Origin: Streptomyces termitum
GTDB lineage: Bacteria; Actinomycetota; Actinomycetes; Streptomycetales; Streptomycetaceae
Direction of reading: 5' to 3'
DNA: 64,000 nt
Assembly (NCBI RefSeq): GCF_014650175.1
Contig: NZ_BMUL01000019.1
Coordinates: 62,001-126,000 of the forward strand
Position numbers and translations under genes: made by a program. The notes beneath the pieces are model-generated. The model worked only from the letters and a program-made list of their open reading frames with translations, had not been told where the DNA came from and did not search any database. Position 1 is the first letter of the stretch; the number at the start of each line of letters is the position of its first letter. Of the stretch, positions 15,531-22,252 are shown piece by piece.

Positions 15531-16357
15531 TGGTGGGCCTTTCGTACCTCGCGGATCAGATCCACCGAGGCCGCGTGAGGGAGGGCTTCGGCTTGAAGCT
15601 GATGGTAGTCCCTCAACAGGTCCAGCACGGACGCAGTTTCACGCTCCAGGTACCCGCGAATCTGCGACTCGCCGTACGCCAGAACCGACAGGTCCGGCAG
15701 CGTCAGCAGGGTCACGGGGAGGTTGAATGTGCGGCGTTCCCCTATCGAGAAGGGGGCGATCTGGAGCACGGTGTTCGGCTGGTCGGCGAACTCCAGCAGC
15801 CGGTCGAGCTGGGCACCCATGATCTCCGGACCGCCCACCTCCCTGCGGATGCAGCTCTCATCCATGACGACCAGCATCACCGGGGGCTTGGGGCGCATGA
15901 GGGCCTTCTGCCGGTCCTCCACCACCACGACTCGATCGTCCGCCTGCCTGGACGTGATCGACCCTCGCCGTGCGGCACTGTCTGCGAGGCAACGCGCGTA
16001 CTCCGGCGTCTGGACGAGCCCCGGAATGATCCCGATCTCGTACAGCCGGATCTCCACGGCCTTGCCCTCGTGCTGGACGAAGTCCGGGAAGTCCTCCAGC
16101 AGGATGCCGAAGCGCAGCTTTCTCCACTCGTTCTGGAACTTCTCCCCGGTGCCGAGCGCGGTGTCCGCCATGCGCGAGAAATGCAAGGTCGGCATTTTGC
16201 GGGCGGTTTCCACGGACGAGACGTGGGTGGAGGAGTACCCCATACGGCGGCCCAGTTGCCCCTGGGAGAAGCCCTGTTCGTCCCGATGCTTCCGCAGAAG
16301 TGCCCCGTAGGCGGCCCGGGGAGAGGAGCTGGGGTCCAGCTCCTTGATGTTCGCCAA
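15527..16357 (-). CDS. XRE family regulator with DUF5753-type C-terminal domain (WhiJ/Scr1-like)
   Basis: A 276-residue protein. Residues about 14-70 form an XRE helix-turn-helix (YGALLRKHRDEQGFSQGQLGRRMGYSSTHVSSVETARK). The remaining 200 residues match the DUF5753 domain: IIPGLVQTPEYARCLA near residue 110, MLVVMDESCIRREVGG near 160, and MGAQLDRLLEFADQPNTVLQIAPFSIG. The gene is the first of a cassette with two DUF397 genes and is divergent from the operon at 16448, with about 90 bases between starts. DNA binding to its own divergent promoter is likely by analogy. The ligand or partner is the coupled DUF397 protein. Confidence 0.9.
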   Translation of the reverse strand: MANIKELDPSSSPRAAYGALLRKHRDEQGFSQGQLGRRMGYSSTHVSSVETARKMPTLHFSRMADTALGTGEKFQNEWRKLRFGILLEDFPDFVQHEGKAVEIRLYEIGIIPGLVQTPEYARCLADSAARRGSITSRQADDRVVVVEDRQKALMRPKPPVMLVVMDESCIRREVGGPEIMGAQLDRLLEFADQPNTVLQIAPFSIGERRTFNLPVTLLTLPDLSVLAYGESQIRGYLERETASVLDLLRDYHQLQAEALPHAASVDLIREVRKAHQ

Positions 16358-16447
16358 CTTTTCGTCCTTCCCTGGAACGTTGAAAGGATCACTGACTCCC
16401 AGTCACCCTGAGAGCTCCTGGTCGGAATGCTACGGAGAGGAGCGGTC

Positions 16448-16942
16448 GTGCGGGACGAGACCGAGCAGATCCAGCAGATCGAGTGCGTCGAACAGACGAA
16501 TCAAGTCCTCCCGGACGTAGGCGTGTTCGTGATCGACACACGCTTCTCGGGGGCGCGGGCGGGCAGGGTCACGGCGCACGAGGCGGGGACGGTGCGCCTG
16601 GTGCCGCCGGGCGGCGGGGGCTGGTGGCACGCGCCGGGGGACGGACTGCGGCCGCCGACACCGGAAGAGTGGGAGCGGATCCGGGTCCTCAGCACGCCGG
16701 TGCGGCCGCTGCGACTGGACGGCGACGCGCACCAACTCCGCCCGGACCCGGGCCCGGTGGTCCTGACGGCCGGGACGGACGCCGACCCCGCCCCGGCCGA
16801 GGGCTGCACCCCCTGCGCCCTGCTGGCCCGCCGCCGCGCCGAACTCCGCGAGGGCCCGTCCCCGGACTGGTCGGCGGCGACGGACTGCTCGGTGGAGATC
16901 AGGAACCACCCCCACACCCCGCCCAAACTCCCCCACCCCTGA
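16448..16942 (+). CDS. Hypothetical protein, first gene of a divergent operon
   Basis: I start the 164-residue protein at GTG 16448, which has AGGAG five bases upstream; the frame is open seven codons further. The product begins with an acidic, Gln-rich helix (RDETEQIQQIECVEQTNQVL), then a small beta-rich part (GVFVIDTRFSG, RVTAHEAGTVRLVPPGGGGWW), and a CTPC motif near residue 125 that could bind metal. I do not recognise a family. Its position next to an XRE/DUF397 cassette, and coupling to two further genes, suggest an accessory role in that cassette. Confidence 0.6.
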   Translation: MRDETEQIQQIECVEQTNQVLPDVGVFVIDTRFSGARAGRVTAHEAGTVRLVPPGGGGWWHAPGDGLRPPTPEEWERIRVLSTPVRPLRLDGDAHQLRPDPGPVVLTAGTDADPAPAEGCTPCALLARRRAELREGPSPDWSAATDCSVEIRNHPHTPPKLPHP

Positions 16943-16953
16943 GGACCCGCCCC

Positions 16954-17133
16954 ATGGAGACGCCGGCCCCCGACCCCTCCCCCACCGACCCCCACCGAAC
17001 CACCCCCGCACCCCCGGCACCGACCCCCCGGGACCGCTCCCCGGCCGGATGGCGAAAGTTCCTGGACCTCTGGTTCGAGGAATGGGAGAACTCCCGACCC
17101 ACCCCACCCCCTCACGACCGGGAGCACCCATGA
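16954..17133 (+). CDS. Small hypothetical protein, 59 aa
   Basis: An ATG at 16954 opens a 59-codon frame that overlaps the next gene's start by four bases (ATGA). The first 30 residues are Pro/Thr/Asp-rich and look disordered. The second half contains the aromatic, acidic helix GWRKFLDLWFEEWENS. It lies 11 bases after the previous stop. Tight coupling on both sides and the helix argue that it is real, but codon bias alone is not decisive because of its proline content. Confidence 0.55.
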   Translation: METPAPDPSPTDPHRTTPAPPAPTPRDRSPAGWRKFLDLWFEEWENSRPTPPPHDREHP

Positions 17134-17696
17134 CCGGCACGGACCCCGACCTCTGGCTCACCACCCCGACCTGCGGCCTGGGGCCCTATCGGGGGGATCT
17201 CGTGGAGACGTACTGGCGCTGGGAGCAGGACCCGGTGGCGATGGTCGGCCAGGGCCGCCAGGTCCCCGCCTCCCTGGAGTCCCGTACCGAGGGGATGGCG
17301 CACCAACTGCGGGGGGCCAACATCCGGTTCACGGTCTACGACCTGGCCGGGGGCGGGCCGGTGCCCGCCGGGGTGAGCACGCTGCTGCCCGACGACGCCG
17401 TCCGCACCGCCGAGTTCGCCGTCCTGATCGGCGGCGGGGCGCGCGGGCGCGGCCTCGGGACGGCGGCGGCGCGGCTCACGCTCGACTACGCGTTCCACGT
17501 GGCGGCGCTGCGGATGGTGTGGCTGAGGGTGCTCGCGCCGCACGCGGCGGCCGTGACGGCGTACGAGCGGGCCGGCTTCCGGCACGCCGGGAGGCTGCGG
17601 GAAGCCGGCTACTGGTTCGGGGAGGTGTGCGACGAACTGCTGATGGACGCGACGGCGTCCGGGTTCGCCGGGCCCTCGGGAGTGAGCGGAGCCTAG
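17130..17696 (+). CDS. GNAT family N-acetyltransferase (RimJ/RimL-like)
   Basis: A 188-residue acetyltransferase. The acetyl-CoA-binding motif is GGGARGRGLGTAAARLTLDYAF (about residues 113-134), and AAAVTAYERAGFRHAGRLREAGYW is the C-terminal motif B region of RimJ-type GNATs. I start at ATG 17130, overlapped by the previous stop; the longer frame to 17049 would run into that gene. It closes an operon of three coupled genes divergent from an XRE/DUF397 cassette. Substrate unknown: a protein N-terminus, or a small amine. Confidence 0.8.
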   Translation: MTGTDPDLWLTTPTCGLGPYRGDLVETYWRWEQDPVAMVGQGRQVPASLESRTEGMAHQLRGANIRFTVYDLAGGGPVPAGVSTLLPDDAVRTAEFAVLIGGGARGRGLGTAAARLTLDYAFHVAALRMVWLRVLAPHAAAVTAYERAGFRHAGRLREAGYWFGEVCDELLMDATASGFAGPSGVSGA

Positions 17697-17959
17697 GCCG
17701 CGTCCTCGCTCGCGCGGTTGGCGTCCAGGCGGCCCTTGGCGCGGTCCACCTTCTCGACGATCTCGGCGCTCAGGGCGTCGCGCTGCTTGCGCAGCAGCAC
17801 GAAGCTGAGGGGGGCCGAGACCACGATGGAGAGGACGAGGACCCACAGGAGGTTGGAGTCGCCGAGGCCGCGCGGGAGCGCGCCGACGTAGACGAGGCCC
17901 CAGAGGGCGAAGAAGCATCCGGCGAAGATGCCGAGCCGCATCAGCGAGTAGCGGAGCAT
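17693..17959 (-). CDS. DUF4229 family small membrane protein
   Basis: An 88-residue protein with two transmembrane helices (FAGCFFALWGLVYVGAL and LLWVLVLSIVVSAPLSFVLL) followed by a charged helix RKQRDALSAEIVEKVDRAK. That pattern matches DUF4229. I start at ATG 17959; codons upstream to 18304 give an unrelated frame. The stop overlaps the converging acetyltransferase stop by four bases. Function unknown. In S. coelicolor a similar gene sits near the menaquinone cluster, as here. Confidence 0.75.
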   Translation of the reverse strand: MLRYSLMRLGIFAGCFFALWGLVYVGALPRGLGDSNLLWVLVLSIVVSAPLSFVLLRKQRDALSAEIVEKVDRAKGRLDANRASEDAA

Positions 17960-18044
17960 GACCCACTCTTCCGTTCCGACGTTCCGAACCTTCTCAAACG
18001 GGACGAGAGCCCCGTCCAGTGAAACACGCGACGGCCGCCCCGCC

Positions 18045-18074
18045 TTGAGCACCCCCAGAGGTAATAGATAAAAT
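18045..18074 (+). promoter_or_regulatory. Promoter of a leaderless acetyltransferase gene
   Basis: TTGAGC (18045-18050), 18-base spacer, TAAAAT (18069-18074); the ATG at 18081 lies seven bases beyond the -10 box, where transcription should start. No ribosome site is present. Confidence 0.6.
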
Positions 18075-18080
18075 AGAAGA

Positions 18081-18614
18081 ATGACCCTTACCTTCGAGGT
18101 CGACCCGGCGGTCGACCGGTCCCTGACCGACGGCGTGCTCGCCCTCTGGGCCGACGTCTCCAACGCCGGCGGCGCCGTCGGCTTCGTCCCGCCCGTCACC
18201 CCCGACGCCATCCGCCCCGCCCTGCTCCGGCACCTCACCGGCATGGTCCAGGGCACCCACCGCCTCCTCGTCGGCCGCGACGAGGAGGGTGAGGTCGCCG
18301 CCACCGCCTTCTACGCCTTCAACGACCACCCCCTGATGACCCACTGGGTGTGGCTCTACACGGTGATGGTGCACCCCAAGCACCAGGGCCGGGGGTACGG
18401 CCGCGACCTCATGGCCGCCGTCGAGCACACCGCCCGCACCGCCCCCGGCTTCGGGGAGATCGAGGCCATCCGCCTCGGCGTCCGGGGCGGCACCGGCGTC
18501 GACGCCTTCTACGCGAAGGCCGGGTACAAGGAGGTCGGCCGCATCCCCGACGCCCTCCGCGTCGCCCCCGGCGACGACCGCGACGAGATCCTCATGCTGC
18601 TGCCCCTGCGCTGA
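18081..18614 (+). CDS. GNAT family N-acetyltransferase
   Basis: A 177-residue acetyltransferase. VWLYTVMVHPKHQGRGYGRDLMAAVEH (about residues 91-117) contains the acetyl-CoA pyrophosphate-binding loop Q-G-x-G-x-G, and AIRLGVRGGTGVDAFYAKAGYKEVGRIP is the following motif. The message is likely leaderless. The gene is convergent with mqnE across a strong terminator. The substrate cannot be inferred. Confidence 0.85.
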   Translation: MTLTFEVDPAVDRSLTDGVLALWADVSNAGGAVGFVPPVTPDAIRPALLRHLTGMVQGTHRLLVGRDEEGEVAATAFYAFNDHPLMTHWVWLYTVMVHPKHQGRGYGRDLMAAVEHTARTAPGFGEIEAIRLGVRGGTGVDAFYAKAGYKEVGRIPDALRVAPGDDRDEILMLLPLR

Positions 18615-18632
18615 CCCCGCACCGGGACGCGC

Positions 18633-18667
18633 GCAGGGCCCGGCGGGGGTCTCCCGCCGGGCCCTGC
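18633..18667. terminator. Bidirectional terminator
   Basis: GCAGGGCCCGGCGGG (18633-18647), loop GGTCT, CCCGCCGGGCCCTGC (18653-18667): a perfect 15-base stem between the convergent GNAT and mqnE genes. Confidence 0.75.
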
Positions 18668-18688
18668 GGCCGTACGACAAGGCGCGCG

Positions 18689-19852
18689 TCAGACGCGCAT
18701 CGCCTGGGGCGACTCGCGGCGCTCCGGGTCCGGACCCGGGTACTCGCGGATGATCTCGTACCGGGTGTTCCGCTCGACCGGCCGGAAGCCCGCGTCCCGG
18801 ATCAGCTCCAGCAGGTCGTCACGGGTCAGCTTGTTCGGCGTCCCGTAGTTGTCGGCGTCGTGCGTGATCTTGTACTCGACCACCGAGCCGTCCATGTCGT
18901 CGGCGCCGTGCTGGAGCGCGAGCTGGGCGGTCTGCACGCCGTGCATGACCCAGAAGACCTTGACGTGCGGCACGTTGTCGAAGAGGAGCCGGGAGACCGC
19001 GAAGGTCTTCAGGGCCTCGGCGCCGGTCGCCATCGTGGTGCGGGCCTGGAGCTTGTTGCGGACCTTGCCGTCCTTCACGTCCACGAAGTCGTGCTGGTAG
19101 CGCAGCGGGATGAAGACCTGGAAGCCGTTCGTCTCGTCCTGGAGCTCCCGCAGCCGCAGCACGTGGTCCACGCGGTGGCGCGGCTCCTCGATGTGCCCGT
19201 ACAGCATCGTCGCGGGGGTCTTCAGCCCCTTCTCGTGGGCGAGCCGGTGGATCCGGGACCAGTCCTCCCAGTGGGTGCGGTGGTCCACGATGTGCTGCCG
19301 GACCTCCCAGTCGAAGATCTCGGCGCCGCCGCCGGTCAGCGACTCCAGGCCCGCCTCGATCAGCTCGTCGAGGATGTCGGAGGCCGACAGCCCGGAGATC
19401 GTCTCGAAGTGGTGGATCTCGGTGGCGGTGAACGCCTTGAGCGAGACGTTCGGCAGCGCCTTCTTCAGCTCGCTCAGCGACCGGGGGTAGTACCGCCACG
19501 GCAGGTTGGGGTGCAGGCCGTTGACGATGTGCAGCTCGGTGAGGTTCTCGCCCTCCATCGCCTTGGCGAGGCGGACGGCCTCCTCGATGCGCATCGTGTA
19601 CGCGTCCTTCTCGCCCGGCTTGCGCTGGAACGAGCAGTAGGCGCAGGAGGCGGTGCAGACGTTGGTCATGTTCAGATGCCGGTTGACATTGAAGTGGACC
19701 ACGTCGCCGTTCTTGCGGGTCCTGACCTCGTGGGCCAGCCCGCCGAGCCAGGCGAGGTCGTCGGAGTCGTAGAGCGCCACGCCGTCCTCGCGGCTCAGCC
19801 GCTCACCGGCCAGCACCTTCTGCTCCAGCTCCCGCTTGAGCCCAGCGTCCAT
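18689..19852 (-). CDS. mqnE: Aminofutalosine synthase MqnE (radical SAM)
   Basis: This 387-residue radical SAM enzyme has the cluster motif CTASCAYCSFQRK (CxxxCxxC, about residues 69-76), preceded by HFNVNRHLNMTN, and TAFTATEIHHF downstream, all diagnostic of MqnE. It joins 3-(1-carboxyvinyl-oxy)benzoate to S-adenosylmethionine, giving aminofutalosine, the early step of the futalosine route to menaquinone. GGGAGG lies eight bases before the ATG. It is separated from the AsnC gene by 90 bases and from the UbiX/UbiA/UbiD set by that gene. Confidence 0.95.
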   Translation of the reverse strand: MDAGLKRELEQKVLAGERLSREDGVALYDSDDLAWLGGLAHEVRTRKNGDVVHFNVNRHLNMTNVCTASCAYCSFQRKPGEKDAYTMRIEEAVRLAKAMEGENLTELHIVNGLHPNLPWRYYPRSLSELKKALPNVSLKAFTATEIHHFETISGLSASDILDELIEAGLESLTGGGAEIFDWEVRQHIVDHRTHWEDWSRIHRLAHEKGLKTPATMLYGHIEEPRHRVDHVLRLRELQDETNGFQVFIPLRYQHDFVDVKDGKVRNKLQARTTMATGAEALKTFAVSRLLFDNVPHVKVFWVMHGVQTAQLALQHGADDMDGSVVEYKITHDADNYGTPNKLTRDDLLELIRDAGFRPVERNTRYEIIREYPGPDPERRESPQAMRV

Positions 19853-19930
19853 CTCCGGCCGCCTCCCATGTATCCGAAATCAGACTTCCCCCACCGTACT
19901 CCCCCACCCTCCGGGCGGGGGGACCCCCAT

Positions 19931-19945
19931 TGACGCTTCGCGTCA
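19931..19945 (-). terminator. Short hairpin at the AsnC stop
   Basis: TGACGCTTCGCGTCA forms a six-base stem with a three-base loop and includes the AsnC stop codon. A T-tract is absent. It may be a weak terminator or mRNA 3' end element. Confidence 0.4.
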
Positions 19946-20398
19946 GCTTTCTTCCGGCAGCTCTCCGACCCGGTTCTCCCACTTGGTGGAGAGCACGATC
20001 GTGGTCCGGGTGCGGGAGACGCCCCGGGTGCCGGAGAGACGGCGGATCGTCTTCTCCAGGCCGTCCACGTCACTGGCCCGGACCTTGAGCATGAACGAGT
20101 CGTCACCGGCGATGAACCAGCAGTCCTCGATCTCCGCCAGGTCCTTCAGACGGCGGGCCACGTCCTCGTGGTCGGCGGCGTCGGAGAGGGAGATGCCGAT
20201 GAGGGCGGTCACGCCCAGGCCCAGCGAGGCGGAGTCGACGGTGGCGCGGTAGCCGGTGATGACCCCGGCCGCCTCCAGGCGGTTGATGCGGTCGGTGACG
20301 GAGGGGCCGGAGAGCCCGACCAGCCGGCCCAGCTCGGCGTACGAGGCGCGGCCGTTCTCGCGCAGGGCCTGGATGAGCTGCCTGTCCACGGCGTCCAT
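19943..20398 (-). CDS. Lrp/AsnC family transcriptional regulator
   Basis: A 151-residue regulator. MDAVDRQLIQALRENGRASYAELGRLVGLSGPSVTDRINRLEAAGVI gives the winged HTH, and the C-terminal RAM (AsnC ligand) domain has LGLGVTALIGISL and FIAGDDSFMLKVRASDVDGLEKTIR. I start at ATG 20398; an ATG at 20416 would add six residues and is also possible. It lies upstream of mqnE on the same strand and is divergent from the small 41-residue protein gene. Such proteins sense amino acids or related effectors; the ligand is unknown. Confidence 0.9.
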   Translation of the reverse strand: MDAVDRQLIQALRENGRASYAELGRLVGLSGPSVTDRINRLEAAGVITGYRATVDSASLGLGVTALIGISLSDAADHEDVARRLKDLAEIEDCWFIAGDDSFMLKVRASDVDGLEKTIRRLSGTRGVSRTRTTIVLSTKWENRVGELPEES

Positions 20399-20436
20399 AG
20401 GTATACGACCTTCCATTGTCCAGCGATACCGCAAGT

Positions 20437-20453
20437 TTAGGTGTAGAATCTAA
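20437..20453. promoter_or_regulatory. TTAG-N9-CTAA inverted repeat over a -10 box in the asnC/small-gene divergent region
   Basis: TTAG (20437-20440) and CTAA (20450-20453) flank TAGAAT (20444-20449), a good -10 for the rightward small gene. The symmetry is typical of Lrp/AsnC-type sites, so AsnC control of the small gene and itself is possible. Confidence 0.35.
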
Positions 20454-20458
20454 GGCAT

Positions 20459-20509
20459 GCAGGGGAAACACCCTGCGAATCTTTCAGCAGATCAAAGACG
20501 ATCTTTCAG
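20459..20509 (+). promoter_or_regulatory. Structured 5' leader of the small basic protein gene
   Basis: GCAGGG (20459-20464) and CCCTGC (20471-20476) form a six-base stem around GAAACA. ATCTTTCAG occurs at 20479-20487 and again at 20501-20509, the second copy running into the ribosome site. AAAGA (20494-20498) can pair with TCTTT (20502-20506), so alternative pairings near the start are possible. Confidence 0.4.
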
Positions 20510-20522
20510 GAGTGAGAACACC

Positions 20523-20648
20523 GTGTACACGATCGAGATGGCCTACGCCCGTATGCGCGAGCTGCAGGACCTGGCCAACCGCTCGCGTGCCCACCAGTCC
20601 GCCTCCGCCTCCGAGCGGGCCGCCAAGAAGGCCCCCAAGAAGCGCTAA
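20523..20648 (+). CDS. Small basic conserved-looking protein, 41 aa
   Basis: A GTG at 20523 preceded by TCAGGAG opens a 41-codon frame. The product is helix-forming then strongly basic: YTIEMAYARMRELQDLAN, then ASERAAKKAPKKR. A longer frame from ATG 20457 would include a hairpin leader and is less likely. I believe the same small protein occurs next to ubiX in other streptomycetes, which I cannot check. Its TAA overlaps the ubiX-like stop by three bases on the other strand. Function unknown. Confidence 0.65.
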   Translation: MYTIEMAYARMRELQDLANRSRAHQSASASERAAKKAPKKR

Positions 20649-21328
20649 CCGGCACGGGGAACCCCCGGAGCTCCTCCTCCGATCTCCCCCCGCCACCGGC
20701 GGTACAGCTCGTGCGGCACCCCCGCCGCGTCGAGCGCCCGCCCCGCGACGAAGTCCACCAGATCCTGGATGTGCGTCGCCCCCGCGTAGAACGCCGGAGA
20801 GGCGGGCAGCACCACCGCGCCCGCCTCGTCCAGCGCCACCATCTGCTTCAGCGTCTGCCCGCTCAGCGGGGTCTCCCGCACCGCGACCACCAGCGGACGC
20901 CGCTCCTTGAGCGTCACGCTCGCCACCCGCTGCAAGAGGTCCTTCGACAGGCCCAGCGCCACTCCCGCCACCGCGGCGGTCGAGGCCGGCACGATCAGCA
21001 TCCCCTTCGCCGGGTACGACCCCGACGAAGGACCGGCGGCCAGGTCCCCGGCCGCCCAGTACCGCACCCCGCTCACATCCACCCCGGCAAACGCGTCCGG
21101 CTTCCCGTCCGCGCCCCGCGCCAGCCACGCCGCCAGGTCGTCGCGCCAGTGCGCGTCCCGGAAGGCGAGACCCGTCTCGTCCAGCAGCGTCAGCCGCGAG
21201 GCCCGCGACACCACCAGGTCCACGCTCTCCCCGGCGGCCAGCAGCCCCCGCAGCACCGAAGCGGCGTACGGCGTCCCCGACGCCCCGGAGACCCCCACCA
21301 CCCAGGGAGTGCGCGTGCCGTCCTCCAT
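20645..21328 (-). CDS. ubiX: UbiX-family flavin prenyltransferase (MqnM-like)
   Basis: A 227-residue protein with VVGVSGASGTPYAASVLRGL at the start (the FMN-binding G-x-S-G-A-S-G-T-x-Y loop) and the C-terminal GATHIQDLVDFVAGRALDAAGV. UbiX makes prenylated FMN for a UbiD-type decarboxylase. I use ATG 21328, which has GGAGGA upstream; ATG 21340 is created by a 12-bp tandem duplication and has no ribosome site. It follows the UbiA-type gene, nine bases after that gene's stop for the upstream ATG. With the UbiD and UbiA genes it forms the MqnL/M/P set of the futalosine pathway. Confidence 0.9.
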   Translation of the reverse strand: MEDGTRTPWVVGVSGASGTPYAASVLRGLLAAGESVDLVVSRASRLTLLDETGLAFRDAHWRDDLAAWLARGADGKPDAFAGVDVSGVRYWAAGDLAAGPSSGSYPAKGMLIVPASTAAVAGVALGLSKDLLQRVASVTLKERRPLVVAVRETPLSGQTLKQMVALDEAGAVVLPASPAFYAGATHIQDLVDFVAGRALDAAGVPHELYRRWRGEIGGGAPGVPRAG

Positions 21329-21349
21329 GCCGTCCTCCATCTCGCGGAA

Positions 21350-22252
21350 CTACGGGGTCAGCCCGCGGACCAGCAGGTCGAGCAGGGCGCACACGAAGAG
21401 GCTGATGCCGATGAAACCGTTCGTCGTGAAGAACGCCCGGTTCAGCCGCGACAGGTCGTGCGGCTTCACGATCGAGTGCTCGTAGCAGAACGCCGCCACC
21501 ACGATCACCAGACCGATCCAGAAGAACGCGCCCGCGTCCGTCGCCAGCGCGTACCAGACCAGCAGGCCCGTGGTGACGACCGCCGAGGCACGCGCCCCCC
21601 ACAGCGCCGCCGGAATGCCGAACCGGGCCGGCACCGACATCACGCCGTGCGCCCGGTCCGCCCGCACGTCCTGGCAGGCGAAGATCAGGTCGAAGCCGCC
21701 GATCCACACGCCGACCGCCAGACCCAGGATCACCGCGTCCCAGGACCACTCCCCCGTCACCGCCAGCCAGGCGCCGACCGGGCCGATCGCCTGCGCCAGG
21801 CCCAGGATCGCGTGCGGGAAGTTCGTGAACCGCTTGCCGTACGGATAGACCACCATCGGCACCACCGCCAGCGGCGCGAGCGCCAGGCAGAGCGGGTTCA
21901 GCAGCGCGGCGGCGCCCAGGAAGACCACCACCGCGATGCCCGCCCCGGTCCACGCCGAGCGCACCGACACCGCGCCGGTCACCAGCTCCCGGCCGGCCGT
22001 GCGCGGGTTACGCGCGTCGATCTCCCGGTCGATGATCCGGTTGCAGGCCATCGCGAAGGTCCGCAGCCCCACCATGCACACCGTCACCAGGAACAGCGTC
22101 CACCAGTGGATCTCCCGGTCCAGCTGGAACATCGCCGTGAGCGCGGCGATGTACGCGAAGGGCAGCGCGAAGACCGAGTGCTCGATCATCACCAGCCGGA
22201 GGAAGGCTTTCGTGCGGCCGGGCTGCGCGCCCGGCACCGCGGCCGTGGTCAT
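21350..22252 (-). CDS. mqnP: UbiA-family prenyltransferase MqnP
   Basis: The 300-residue protein has about eight transmembrane helices. The first Asp-rich motif is NRIIDREIDARNPRTAGR (about residues 71-88) and the second DLIFACQDVRADRAHG (about 188-203); both coordinate the Mg-prenyl diphosphate. In the late futalosine pathway it prenylates the 1,4-dihydroxynaphthoate-type acid before decarboxylation. The ATG overlaps the UbiD-like stop by one base (TGATG). The three genes ubiD-ubiA-ubiX are in one operon. Confidence 0.92.
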   Translation of the reverse strand: MTTAAVPGAQPGRTKAFLRLVMIEHSVFALPFAYIAALTAMFQLDREIHWWTLFLVTVCMVGLRTFAMACNRIIDREIDARNPRTAGRELVTGAVSVRSAWTGAGIAVVVFLGAAALLNPLCLALAPLAVVPMVVYPYGKRFTNFPHAILGLAQAIGPVGAWLAVTGEWSWDAVILGLAVGVWIGGFDLIFACQDVRADRAHGVMSVPARFGIPAALWGARASAVVTTGLLVWYALATDAGAFFWIGLVIVVAAFCYEHSIVKPHDLSRLNRAFFTTNGFIGISLFVCALLDLLVRGLTP

